Origin: Deltaproteobacteria bacterium
GTDB lineage: Bacteria > Desulfobacterota > Dissulfuribacteria > Dissulfuribacterales > JALVPX01
Reading direction: 5' to 3'
Length of the DNA stretch: 18,699 bases
Assembly: GCA_027061625.1 (NCBI GenBank)
Contig: JAMOVF010000166.1
Location: forward strand, 1 to 18,699
A model generated the notes under the pieces. It had not been told where the DNA came from, searched no databases, and saw only the letters and a list, made by a program, of their open reading frames with translations. The stretch's first letter is position 1. Every line of letters starts with the position of its first letter. The translations under genes were made by a program, and so were the position numbers. This document shows positions 6,850 to 15,204 of this stretch, one piece after another.

Positions 6850-8709
6850 TTAAAAAGGTACAATTAAATCTTTATCTTTTTTACTCTTTGATTTTTTTAA
6901 GCTTGCTACTGAGACATTGTAGAAATTAATCACTTCGCGTCTGCTTATCATCCCAAGGAAGTATGTGGGATCATCATCTTTTACCACAGGCATTCTATCA
7001 ATATTCCTGATAGTAAATTTTTTAAGCAGCGTATTTAGGTCTTCAGAAGGGGTAGTGGTAATGATATCTGTGCGGGCAACATCCTTCATGATGACAATAT
7101 CTCCCAATTCTGAAACGCTGAAAAGGAAAGAACGTATATCATTTATGGAAAATATTCCTGTAAGCCGTTTATTTCTGTTAACTACTGGGAAATAGTGCTG
7201 TTCTGTTTGGCTAAAGAACTTGCAGAATTGTTCAAAGGTCATGTCTTCAGGAATTACTGCTATGCTGCTAGAAGGATTAAAAATATCCCCAACTTTTATA
7301 TCCTCAAGGACATCACTAAAGAAGTCCCCTCTATGGGCTGGGGATTCCAATTTATTGAGGACCTGTTCCCTATATAAAGTCCACTTCCTGCAGAGAAAAT
7401 AACTCAAGCTGCAAACAAGCATACTAGGTAAGAGCAAATGGTAAGAGCTGGTAATTTCGCTAACAACAATCACCGCAGTTATAGGAATATTGGTGCCTCC
7501 AGATAGAAATCCCGCCATGCCAACAATGATGAATGGAGCTGCACTGGGAACTATGGAGGGAGTTAAGTTATGGAATGCCATTCCCACTGCACCGCCTATA
7601 CAGCCGCCAATTACTACTGATGGGCCAAAAAGTCCGCCGCTTCCACCTGATCCAATGGAAAAACTGGTGGCAACTATTTTAGCTATTGCCACTGTCAGCA
7701 AAAGAAGCCCTGGTACCTGATTGTATAGACCTTGCTGAACAAAGCCATAGCTGAAATCCAGCACTTGAGGCAGGAAGAGGCCAATAGCTCCTGTTGCCAG
7801 GCCGCCTATGGCTGGTTTGAGCCATTGGGGAAGTTTCAAGTTTTGGAAATAGTCATGAAAGCCCCAGAACATTTTTACAAAAACAAATACTCCGGCAGAC
7901 AGTGCTATTGCCAAAATGGCATAAGGGCCTAAGGCCAACACATTATCAAACCGGAAATCCTTTGCTTCAAAAAGGGAGCCCCAGCCAAAAATAGTGCAGA
8001 AAAGCGAATAAGCAGTAGCTGAGGCAATAGCAGTCGGAATAACAACATCTGCCTCAAATTCTGGATCTTGATAAAGAATTTCAGCAGCAAATAGGGCTCC
8101 AGATAAAGGCGCCCGGAAGATACTGCCAATACCAGCTCCCATACCAGCTGCCATTAAAATCCGGATTTCTCTTGGAGAAACTCGCAATTTTTGGGCAATG
8201 GTAGAGCCTAATCCTGCACCAATTTGACAAATAGGCCCTTCACTGCCGCCTGATCCACCTGATCCCAGCGTAAGGGCTGAGGCAATAGTTTTTACTATGG
8301 GAACACGCACATCTATTTTCCCATCATGGTAATGATAGGCTTTTATGGCTGCATCAGTGCCGTGGCCTTGGGCTTCAGGACAGAATTTCCATACCAAAAG
8401 GCCGCTAAGCAACCCACCGAGCGCGGGAACAAATAGTAGTGTTAAACGTGATAATTCCCGGTGAGTGTGGCCGAACAGCGGGGGATCACCTGCGGGATGG
8501 GGAGGCCTGTAGCCAGCAAGAAAGTCCAGGAAAAAATAGTGACATACTTGCATTAACAAATGAAAAATAACGGCTCCCAATCCAGCCACAATTCCAACTA
8601 GAATGCAGTAAAGCAGCCATTTGCCGGTTCTTTTTGCTGGGTCATCTCCACTGCCCGGCATAATTAGCTCTTTTATAAAGCGTAATAACTTGTTATCTGC
8701 CATAACCAT
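6850..8709 (-). CDS. CLC-family chloride channel/transporter with two CBS domains
   Basis: This is an inner-membrane anion channel or proton-coupled anion exchanger of the CLC family. From the ATG at 8709 it has 619 residues. The membrane domain (about residues 25-450) has GSGGSGGSEGP with the external gating glutamate Glu157, GSGGSGGLFGP with Phe361 of the GxFxP motif, and WTLY with Tyr446, matching the chloride-coordinating Tyr of CLC-ec1. The region matching GSGIP reads GHGTDAA. At the position of the internal proton glutamate (ec1 Glu203) it has Ile211, following Glu210. Two CBS domains (about 471-533 and 539-598) form the cytoplasmic part, which in this family can bind adenine nucleotides. 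Starts at TTG 8730, ATG 8709 or ATG 8703 are possible and none has a clear SD sequence. It is transcribed alone, opposite to both flanking operons. The transported ion cannot be told from sequence. Confidence 0.92.
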   Translation of the reverse strand: MVMADNKLLRFIKELIMPGSGDDPAKRTGKWLLYCILVGIVAGLGAVIFHLLMQVCHYFFLDFLAGYRPPHPAGDPPLFGHTHRELSRLTLLFVPALGGLLSGLLVWKFCPEAQGHGTDAAIKAYHYHDGKIDVRVPIVKTIASALTLGSGGSGGSEGPICQIGAGLGSTIAQKLRVSPREIRILMAAGMGAGIGSIFRAPLSGALFAAEILYQDPEFEADVVIPTAIASATAYSLFCTIFGWGSLFEAKDFRFDNVLALGPYAILAIALSAGVFVFVKMFWGFHDYFQNLKLPQWLKPAIGGLATGAIGLFLPQVLDFSYGFVQQGLYNQVPGLLLLTVAIAKIVATSFSIGSGGSGGLFGPSVVIGGCIGGAVGMAFHNLTPSIVPSAAPFIIVGMAGFLSGGTNIPITAVIVVSEITSSYHLLLPSMLVCSLSYFLCRKWTLYREQVLNKLESPAHRGDFFSDVLEDIKVGDIFNPSSSIAVIPEDMTFEQFCKFFSQTEQHYFPVVNRNKRLTGIFSINDIRSFLFSVSELGDIVIMKDVARTDIITTTPSEDLNTLLKKFTIRNIDRMPVVKDDDPTYFLGMISRREVINFYNVSVASLKKSKSKKDKDLIVPF

Positions 8710-8794
8710 ATGATGTACCAGGAAACCCAAATCTGCGAAAGAGGTGTTAAAAAAAGTACTAAGTTTTGATTAAGCATGCATTACTTAAGAAGAA

Positions 8795-8822
8795 AGTATA
8801 AAATAAATGATTTTTTTGTGGA
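8795..8822 (-). promoter_or_regulatory. Candidate promoter of the CLC gene
   Basis: On the - strand TCCACA (8822-8817) and TATACT (8800-8795) are 16 bases apart. The -35 matches the sigma-70 consensus at four of six positions and the -10 at five. Transcription would start near 8788 and leave a leader of about 80 bases. A TTAAG-N9-CTTAA inverted repeat (8770-8788) lies at the predicted start and could be an operator. All of this is inferred from sequence in AT-rich DNA. Confidence 0.35.
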
Positions 8823-8860
8823 GTAGTTTTAGTAGTGTTTTAATTTATGGAGTGAAATCG

Positions 8861-8889
8861 TTGACATTTTTTTTAAAGGTTAATAAGTT
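8861..8889 (+). promoter_or_regulatory. Candidate promoter of the ilv-leu operon
   Basis: A perfect TTGACA lies at 8861-8866, and TAAGTT at 8884-8889 is 17 bases further on. The -10 is weak, so an activator or another -10 choice is possible. Transcription would begin near 8896 with a leader of only about 30 bases, too short for a leader-peptide attenuator or T-box. It is the only long intergenic gap ahead of ilvB. Confidence 0.45.
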
Positions 8890-8925
8890 TGTCGTCTATT
8901 CATTTTATCCATTGGGGTGAGAAAG

Positions 8926-10629
8926 ATGGCCAAAATGGCAGGAAAAGACATGGTTGTAGAGGCCTTGAAGCGGGAAGGCGTGGAAGTGATTTTCGGCTTT
9001 CCTGGCGGGGCAATAATTGATATTAATGATGCCTTAGAAAAAGATGGCACCATTAAGTACGTATTGGCGCGTCATGAGCAGGGTGCCACGCATGCAGCTG
9101 ACGGCTATGCCAGGGCTACCGGTAAAGTAGGTGTCTGTTTGGTCACATCTGGACCAGGTGCTACCAATACAGTAACTGGGATTGCCACAGCTTATATGGA
9201 TTCCATACCATTGGTTGTATTGACAGGCCAGGTGCCAACGGCACTTATTGGCAACGATGCCTTTCAAGAGGTGGACATCGTAGGCATAACCAGGCCGTGT
9301 ACAAAACACAACTACTTGGTGAAAGATGTAAAAGAGCTTCCAAGGATTTTAAAAGAAGCCTTTTATATCGCCCGTACAGGAAGGCCTGGGCCAGTCTTGA
9401 TAGATTTGCCCAAGGATGTGCAGAATCAGAAGGCAGAGTTTAATTATCCTGATAAAATAAAACTCCGTTCTTACAATCCTGTGGTGGAGCCTCATAATAA
9501 GCAGATAAGGCGTGCATACAGGCTAATTGAAAAGGCTAAAAGGCCAATTATTTATGCCGGTGGCGGCGTTATAATTTCAGGTGCCCATAAAGAGCTTAAG
9601 ACCTTGGCAGAAACAATCCATGCTCCAGTGACCATGACTTTGATGGGGCTTGGAGCTTTTCCCGGCACCCATGAATACAGCTTGGGCATGCTTGGTATGC
9701 ATGGAAGTTATTGTGCCAATATGGCAATGGCCAATACTGATTTGATTATTGCTGTGGGAGCACGTTTTGATGACCGTGTTACAGGTAAAGTAGAGGCCTT
9801 TGCTCCTTTGGCAAAGATCATTCATATTGATATAGACCCCACCTCCATACAGAAAAATGTAAAAGTGGATGTGCCTATTGTGGGTGATTCAAAGCTGGCC
9901 CTCAAAAAATTGAATAAAATTATTAAAGAAGAGGGAAGGCCGGATGAGGCATGGAGAGATCTTCATGCTGCCTGGTGGGATCAGATAAGAGCGTGGGAGA
10001 AACGTCATCCCCTTATATATAAGTTGGAAAAGGATGTGATCAAGCCGCAATATGTAATTGAAAAGCTCTATGAGATGACCAAAGATAAAGATCCCATAAT
10101 AACCACTGAAGTGGGTCAGAATCAGATGTGGGCAGCTCAGTTTTTTAAATTTGACAAACCGCGCACTCTTTTGACTTCTGGAGGTCTTGGTACCATGGGG
10201 TACGGTTTTCCTGCGGCAATAGGTGCGCAAATGGCATTTCCAGACAGGCTTGTTATCGATATTGCTGGCGATGGAAGCATACAGATGAACATTCAGGAAA
10301 TGGCCACTGCAATGGAACAGCGCCTTCCTGTGAAAATAGTCATTTTGAATAATGAGTTCCTAGGAATGGTTCGCCAATGGCAGGAACTCTTTTATGATAA
10401 ACGCTATGCAGCCACCAAATTTTCTGTAACTCCAGACTTTGTGAAAATTGCAGAGGCCTATGGAGCAAATGGCTTTAGGGCTACCAAGCCTGAAGAGGTA
10501 GAGTCTGTATTGGAACAAGGTCTGAATGCAGAAGGCCTTACCATCATGGAATTTGCTATTGCCAAGGAAGAGGGCGTATTCCCAATGGTGCCTGCAGGGA
10601 AGGCCACCACTGAGATGCTGCTGGTGTGA
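8926..10629 (+). CDS. ilvB: Acetolactate synthase, large (catalytic) subunit
   Basis: Acetohydroxyacid synthase condenses pyruvate with pyruvate or 2-oxobutyrate, the first common step of valine, leucine and isoleucine synthesis, using thiamine diphosphate, Mg2+ and FAD. The product has 567 residues. Seen are GFPGGAIIDI (24-33), the catalytic Glu51 in RHEQGATHAADGYARATGK, the RFDDRVTG segment (280-287), and the TPP motif from GDG (448-450) to NN (475-476). The conserved Trp is in VRQWQELFY. The frame opens at a GTG at 8917, but that codon is part of the SD sequence GGGGTGA (8914-8920), which lies 5 bases before the ATG at 8926, so the ATG is preferred. It is the first gene of the ten-gene operon and is followed 22 bases later by its regulatory subunit. 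Confidence 0.96.
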   Translation: MAKMAGKDMVVEALKREGVEVIFGFPGGAIIDINDALEKDGTIKYVLARHEQGATHAADGYARATGKVGVCLVTSGPGATNTVTGIATAYMDSIPLVVLTGQVPTALIGNDAFQEVDIVGITRPCTKHNYLVKDVKELPRILKEAFYIARTGRPGPVLIDLPKDVQNQKAEFNYPDKIKLRSYNPVVEPHNKQIRRAYRLIEKAKRPIIYAGGGVIISGAHKELKTLAETIHAPVTMTLMGLGAFPGTHEYSLGMLGMHGSYCANMAMANTDLIIAVGARFDDRVTGKVEAFAPLAKIIHIDIDPTSIQKNVKVDVPIVGDSKLALKKLNKIIKEEGRPDEAWRDLHAAWWDQIRAWEKRHPLIYKLEKDVIKPQYVIEKLYEMTKDKDPIITTEVGQNQMWAAQFFKFDKPRTLLTSGGLGTMGYGFPAAIGAQMAFPDRLVIDIAGDGSIQMNIQEMATAMEQRLPVKIVILNNEFLGMVRQWQELFYDKRYAATKFSVTPDFVKIAEAYGANGFRATKPEEVESVLEQGLNAEGLTIMEFAIAKEEGVFPMVPAGKATTEMLLV

Positions 10630-10651
10630 TCAAGAAAAGGAGCTGTATGCC

Positions 10652-11137
10652 ATGAAACATACATTGTCAGTTTTAGTTGAAAATTGCCCTGGGGCCCTTT
10701 CCAGGATAACAGGGCTTTTTAGCGGAAGAGGATTCAATATAGAGAGCTTGAGTGTTGCTCCTACATTGGACCCAACGCTGTCGCATCTTACCTTGGTCAC
10801 TAGGGGAGATGAGTTCATTATTGAACAGATTATCAAGCAGTTGAACCGTCTGGTTGATGTTTATAAGGTAGTAGATGTCAGCGAAGGTGAATTCGTAGAA
10901 AGGGAAATGGCCCTTATAAAAGTCCGGGCTGAGGATGAAACCAGGGCTGAGATATTGCGTATGTGCGACATCTTCCGCTGTAAAGTGGTGGATGTAAGCC
11001 CTAAGACCTATACCATTGAGGTTACGGGCCCGGAATCAAAGATGAAAGCGGTCACTGAACTCTTGAAGCCCTTGGGAATAAAGGAAATAGCCAGGACAGG
11101 CACTATTGCCATGTCCCGTGAAAAAAAGAGTGTCTAG
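10652..11137 (+). CDS. ilvN: Acetolactate synthase, small (regulatory) subunit
   Basis: This subunit activates the catalytic subunit and gives feedback control by valine. The product has 161 residues, as in the IlvH/IlvN family. An N-terminal ACT domain (LSVLVENCPGALSRITGLFS, then GRGFNIESLSV) is followed by a C-terminal ALS_ss_C domain. Asn11, Gly14 and Asn29 match the E. coli IlvH residues whose mutation gives valine resistance, so valine-sensitive regulation is predicted. The ATG at 10652 has AGGAG at 10638-10642 nine bases upstream. The frame is open upstream into ilvB, but that part is not conserved. Some databases name it ilvH. Confidence 0.95.
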   Translation: MKHTLSVLVENCPGALSRITGLFSGRGFNIESLSVAPTLDPTLSHLTLVTRGDEFIIEQIIKQLNRLVDVYKVVDVSEGEFVEREMALIKVRAEDETRAEILRMCDIFRCKVVDVSPKTYTIEVTGPESKMKAVTELLKPLGIKEIARTGTIAMSREKKSV

Positions 11138-11152
11138 CACAGGGGAACGGAT

Positions 11153-12145
11153 ATGAAAATATATTATGAAAAAGATGCGTCACTGGAGCCTTTGAAAGGT
11201 AAAACTATTGCGGTTCTGGGCTATGGCAGCCAAGGGCATGCCCATGCCCTTAATCTGCGTGACAGCGGCCTGAATGTAGTAGTAGGCCAGCGTCCGGGTT
11301 CAGCTAATTATGATCTTGCAGTAAAGCATGGTTTTGAGCCTGTTGATGCGGCAGAAGCATGTGCCAAGGCAGACGTGATAATGGTATTGGTGCCAGATCA
11401 TGTACAGGGTGATTTGTATGACTCTGCCATTGCCCCTAATCTTAGTCCTGGCAATATGCTGATGTTTTCCCACGGTTTCAATATACATTTTGGCCAAATT
11501 GTTCCGCCGGCTGATGTTGATGTAACCATGGTTGCCCCCAAAGGGCCTGGTCACCTCGTGCGCAGGGAATATGAGACCGGAGCAGGTGTGCCTGCGTTGG
11601 TGGCTATTCATCAAGACGCTACAGGGGAAGCCCTTTCCAAGGCATTGGCATATGCCAACGGAATTGGTGCAGCCCGGGCAGGAATACTTGAGACCACCTT
11701 TCAAGAAGAGACTGAAACAGATCTGTTCGGCGAACAGTGCGTGCTCTGCGGTGGTGTAAGCGCACTTATCAAGGCAGGGTTTGAAACCCTGGTGGAGGCA
11801 GGCTATCAGCCAGAAATCGCCTTTTTTGAATGTTGCCATGAGCTCAAACTGATTGTTGATCTCATCTATGAGGGCGGGCTTTCAAATATGCGTTATTCCA
11901 TTAGTGATACAGCAGAATATGGAGACCTGACCAGAGGCAAGCGCATAATTACGGAAGAGACGCGCAAGGAAATGAAAAAGATCCTGGATGAGATCCAAAG
12001 TGGCAGCTTTGCCAAGGAGTGGATGCTTGAGAACAAGGTTAAAGGGCCTGTCTTGAATGCCCTAAGGCGGCGGGAAAAAGAACATCCAATTGAGGAGGTA
12101 GGAGCCCGTTTGAGGGGCATGATGAGCTGGCTCAAAAAGAAATAA
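11153..12145 (+). CDS. ilvC: Ketol-acid reductoisomerase, class I
   Basis: IlvC isomerises and reduces acetolactate or acetohydroxybutyrate to the dihydroxy acid, using NAD(P)H and Mg2+. The 330 residues identify the short class I form. The nucleotide-binding loop is VLGYGSQGHAHALNL (21-35). Active-site residues are all present: His107, Asp190 and Glu194 (ETETDLFGEQ), Glu226 and Glu230 (FFECCHELK) and Ser251. The loop after beta-2 reads GQRPGSANYD; the Asn stands where many NADPH enzymes have Ser, which does not decide cofactor preference. The ATG at 11153 follows AGGGGAACGG. It ends 6 bases before psd. Confidence 0.96.
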   Translation: MKIYYEKDASLEPLKGKTIAVLGYGSQGHAHALNLRDSGLNVVVGQRPGSANYDLAVKHGFEPVDAAEACAKADVIMVLVPDHVQGDLYDSAIAPNLSPGNMLMFSHGFNIHFGQIVPPADVDVTMVAPKGPGHLVRREYETGAGVPALVAIHQDATGEALSKALAYANGIGAARAGILETTFQEETETDLFGEQCVLCGGVSALIKAGFETLVEAGYQPEIAFFECCHELKLIVDLIYEGGLSNMRYSISDTAEYGDLTRGKRIITEETRKEMKKILDEIQSGSFAKEWMLENKVKGPVLNALRRREKEHPIEEVGARLRGMMSWLKKK

Positions 12146-12151
12146 TAGTTT

Positions 12152-12799
12152 ATGCGCCCAGAAAGGGTTCCTGTAGCAAAGGAAGGCTGGCCCTTTATAT
12201 TCTTTGCTGCTGGATCGTCTGTTATATTTGCCCTGCTTCAATGGGAGATACCTGCCGTGGCTGCCTTAGCAGTCACGGCTTTTGTGCTTTATTTTTTCAG
12301 AGATCCTGAAAGGGTGGTCCCAGATGGCAAAGGCCTTCTTGTATCTCCTGCAGATGGAAAAATAATTGAGATAGTACAAGCCCGTGAAGGCGCTCTTTCA
12401 AGTCAGGCCGCAACAAGGGTGAGTATATTCATGAATGTATTCAATGTGCATGTTAACCGTTTCCCTGTGACAGGAATTGTTAAACGGATAGAATATCAGC
12501 CAGGCTCCTTTTTGCCAGCAGACAAAAAAAATGCCTTGATTCGTAATGAACAAAACAGGCTTTTGGTTGAAGATGAGCTTGGTTACGAGATAACTGTGGT
12601 GCAGGTTGCCGGGCTTGTGGCCAGACGGATTGTATGCTGGGCTGAAACTGGGGATAAATTGAAAAGGGGGCAGCGTTTTGGGCTAATTAGGTTTGGCTCA
12701 AGACTGGATATTTATTTGCCTCCACAATATTCTGTATGTGTTAAGCAAGGCAGCAGGGTTTGGGCTGGGCAAACTGTGGTGGCAGAAACCAAGATTTAG
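12152..12799 (+). CDS. psd: Phosphatidylserine decarboxylase proenzyme (PSD-A type)
   Basis: The enzyme decarboxylates phosphatidylserine to phosphatidylethanolamine at the inner membrane. At 215 residues it is the short archaeal-type (PSD-A) form. An N-terminal hydrophobic hairpin (about 13-48) anchors it, followed by FFRDPER and SPADGK (Asp68) and NVFNVHVNR (His100). The self-cleavage site is Gly182-Ser183 in RFGSRLD; Ser183 becomes the pyruvoyl group, giving a large beta chain and a small alpha chain of about 33 residues. The ATG is 6 bases after the ilvC stop without a good SD sequence, so coupling to ilvC is likely. Its substrate is made by the next gene, pssA. Confidence 0.94.
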   Translation: MRPERVPVAKEGWPFIFFAAGSSVIFALLQWEIPAVAALAVTAFVLYFFRDPERVVPDGKGLLVSPADGKIIEIVQAREGALSSQAATRVSIFMNVFNVHVNRFPVTGIVKRIEYQPGSFLPADKKNALIRNEQNRLLVEDELGYEITVVQVAGLVARRIVCWAETGDKLKRGQRFGLIRFGSRLDIYLPPQYSVCVKQGSRVWAGQTVVAETKI

Positions 12800-12837
12800 T
12801 GCAGTCCACAGAGTCACAAAAGGTTAGAGGGCACAAA

Positions 12838-13638
12838 ATGGATGAATATCGCGGAAAGGATAAGACGGGATCAACCAGGCGTGGATTTTATCTTCTCCCA
12901 AACTTGCTTACTTCTGCTGCTCTATTCAGCGGATTCTATGCCATAATTGCGGCATTTCAAGGTAATCATCAAAGGGCTGCTATCGGTATATTGATAGCTG
13001 GTGTGTTTGATGGGTTAGATGGCAGGGTTGCCCGTCTTACTAAGACCACCAGCCGTTTTGGCATTGAATATGATTCATTGTCAGACTTGATAGCCTTTGG
13101 CGTGGCTCCAGGCCTTCTCGCCTATTCCTGGGGGCTGCAAGGCTACGGAAGGCTTGGCTGGATAGCAGCATTTCTCTATGTGGGCACAACAGCACTGAGG
13201 CTTGCACGCTTTAATTCTTTGAGCACCTCCTCCAGCGACAAGGCCTATTTTCTTGGCCTTCCATGTCCTTCTGCTGCTGCAATGGTGGCCTCTTCAGTAT
13301 TGATTTGCCACCATTTTGGGCTATATGGTCCAGTGCAGAGTGTGTTTGTACTTGCTATGATATATGTTTTATCATTTTTGATGGTTAGTACCGTACGCTA
13401 TTTCAGCTTCAAGGAGTTTCCTTGGTTTCAACGCCATCCTTTTTCAAGCATGGTAGGCGTGATATTGGCCATAGCTGTAATTGCCATAGAACCTAAAGTG
13501 ACTCTATTTATAATGGTTTCTGCATATGTCATGTCTGGCCCTGCGGTAGTAAGCATAAGGTTTTTTAAGAATCACATTGCCAGAATCAGGCAAGGCAGGG
13601 AATCAAGCAATATCAGGAGCAGCAGCCATGGCGAATAA
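12838..13638 (+). CDS. pssA: CDP-diacylglycerol-serine O-phosphatidyltransferase
   Basis: This integral membrane enzyme joins CDP-diacylglycerol and serine to phosphatidylserine, the substrate for Psd. The product has 266 residues with several hydrophobic segments. The CDP-alcohol phosphatidyltransferase motif DG-x2-AR-x8-G-x3-D-x3-D is exact: DGRVAR, eight residues, then GIEYDSLSD. Preceding it are LLPNLLTSAALFSGFYA and the GVFDGLDG region, typical of the PssA (not PgsA) group. The ATG at 12838 follows GAGGG at 12827-12831; the frame is open upstream to 12760, but that part overlaps psd and is not conserved. Its last 11 bases overlap the leuA start, tying lipid synthesis to the leucine genes. 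Confidence 0.94.
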   Translation: MDEYRGKDKTGSTRRGFYLLPNLLTSAALFSGFYAIIAAFQGNHQRAAIGILIAGVFDGLDGRVARLTKTTSRFGIEYDSLSDLIAFGVAPGLLAYSWGLQGYGRLGWIAAFLYVGTTALRLARFNSLSTSSSDKAYFLGLPCPSAAAMVASSVLICHHFGLYGPVQSVFVLAMIYVLSFLMVSTVRYFSFKEFPWFQRHPFSSMVGVILAIAVIAIEPKVTLFIMVSAYVMSGPAVVSIRFFKNHIARIRQGRESSNIRSSSHGE

Positions 13639-15178
13639 CAGGGTCATAATCTTTGACACAACGCTTCGAGATGGAGAGCAGTCTCCAGGCGTATCCCTCA
13701 ATATGGAAGAAAAGCTCCAGATCGGCCGGCAGTTGGAAAAGCTTGGGGTGGATGTATTGGAAGCGGGTTTTCCTGTGGCTTCACAAGGAGATTTCGAGGG
13801 TGTGAAGCGTCTGGCCGACGAGTTGCGCGGCCTTCAGGTATGTGCACTGGCCAGGGCTAGCAAAAATGATATTGATGTTGCTTGGAATGCGATAAAAGGT
13901 GGTGAGAATCCGCGTATTCACACATTTATTGCAACCTCAGATATCCATTTGAAATATAAGCTCAGGAAAGACCGTGATGAAGTGCTGGAAATTGCAAGGG
14001 ATGCTGTAGCCTATGCAGCCAGCCTTACGCCTAATGTGGAATTTTCAGCAGAAGATGCCAGCAGAAGTGACCTCAATTATTTGTGCAAAGTCTTTGAGGC
14101 AGTGATCGACGCTGGAGCTACTACTGTCAATTTTCCTGACACAGTCGGTTATGCAATACCCTGGGATTTTGCAGAGATGATCCGCTATGTCATGGAAAAC
14201 ACCCCCAACATTCACAAGGCGGTTTTGAGTGTGCACTGTCATAATGATCTAGGGCTTGCAACTGCAAATGTCCTGTCAGCCATCAATAAAGGTGCAAGGC
14301 AGGTGGAGTGTACAATAAATGGAATAGGGGAACGCGCCGGCAATACTGCTATGGAGGAGGTTGTGATGGCCTTGAAGACAAGGCACGATCTCTTGCCCTT
14401 TGAAACAGGCATTGATACTAGGCAGATTATTGCAACAAGCAGGATGGTTTCCATGCTTACAGGCATGGCCGTACAGCCCAACAAGGCCATAGTTGGAGCC
14501 AACGCCTTTGCCCATGAATCTGGAATTCATCAAGACGGCGTGCTTAAAGAACGTACCACCTATGAGATCATGGACCCCAAGGATGTTGGCCTTGAGCAGG
14601 GAAGGCTTGTTCTGGGGAAGCATTCTGGCAGGCATGCCTTGAGGGCAAAATTGGAAGAGCTGGGCTACAGCTTGAGCGAAAAAGAGCTGGATAAGGTCTT
14701 TAACCGTTTTAAGGCCTTGGCAGACAAGAAAAAAGAAGTTTATCCTGAGGATCTTGTTGCCATAGTAGCAGAAGAACTGCTGCGCATTCCAGACAGGTTT
14801 AAGCTGAAATATCTTCATGTTGCAGGAGGCAGGGGCATCCGTCCCACGGCAACGGTGGCAGTCGAGATAGATGGAGAGGAATTCAGCGGAGTAAGCATGG
14901 GAGCTGGGCCCATTGATGCCGCCTTCAAGGCTGTGGCCAATCTGGTCAAGACCAAGAGCAGATTGCTCAAATTTAATGTGAGTTCTATTACAGGCGGCAC
15001 AGACGCACAGGGCGAAGTTACTGTACGGCTTGAAGAAAACGACCATGTGGTTACAGGCCAAGGTGCTGATCCAGATATTATAACTGCCAGCGTCAAGGCA
15101 TATTTGAATGCCTTGAACCGTTTGGAATATTTAAAGCATAATGCTCCCAAAGCTGTAGCACAGCCCATGTGCGAATAA
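13628..15178 (+). CDS. leuA: 2-isopropylmalate synthase
   Basis: LeuA condenses 2-oxoisovalerate with acetyl-CoA, the committed step of leucine synthesis. The product has 516 residues. The catalytic TIM barrel starts with IIFDTTLRDGEQSPGVSLN, where Arg14, Asp15 and Glu17 lie at the active site; the divalent metal site includes His203 and His205 in SVHCHNDLGLA, and GIGERAGNTAMEE is the signature further on. GANAFAHESGIHQDGVLK and the GKHSGRHAL motif are typical of true LeuA. A C-terminal LeuA regulatory domain (about 395-505) implies leucine feedback. The ATG at 13628 is chosen because AGGAG (13615-13619) lies 8 bases before it and conserved sequence starts there; this makes an 11-base overlap with pssA. 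Confidence 0.96.
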   Translation: MANNRVIIFDTTLRDGEQSPGVSLNMEEKLQIGRQLEKLGVDVLEAGFPVASQGDFEGVKRLADELRGLQVCALARASKNDIDVAWNAIKGGENPRIHTFIATSDIHLKYKLRKDRDEVLEIARDAVAYAASLTPNVEFSAEDASRSDLNYLCKVFEAVIDAGATTVNFPDTVGYAIPWDFAEMIRYVMENTPNIHKAVLSVHCHNDLGLATANVLSAINKGARQVECTINGIGERAGNTAMEEVVMALKTRHDLLPFETGIDTRQIIATSRMVSMLTGMAVQPNKAIVGANAFAHESGIHQDGVLKERTTYEIMDPKDVGLEQGRLVLGKHSGRHALRAKLEELGYSLSEKELDKVFNRFKALADKKKEVYPEDLVAIVAEELLRIPDRFKLKYLHVAGGRGIRPTATVAVEIDGEEFSGVSMGAGPIDAAFKAVANLVKTKSRLLKFNVSSITGGTDAQGEVTVRLEENDHVVTGQGADPDIITASVKAYLNALNRLEYLKHNAPKAVAQPMCE

Positions 15179-15204
15179 AAACGAGTAGAGGAGATTTTTT
15201 TGCC

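Noticed and set aside
8822..8841. Tandem-like direct repeat AGTAGTTTT / AGTAGTGTTTT
   Set aside because: Only two short imperfect copies in AT-rich DNA, with no further copies; not enough to call a binding-site array.
8890..8925. Leader-peptide attenuator or T-box in front of ilvB
   Set aside because: The leader after the likely promoter is only about 30 bases, with no run of Leu/Ile/Val codons and no terminator stem.
11300..11839. Antisense ORF of 179 codons inside ilvC
   Set aside because: All active-site motifs of IlvC are on the + strand across the same bases; the antisense product has no recognisable domain.
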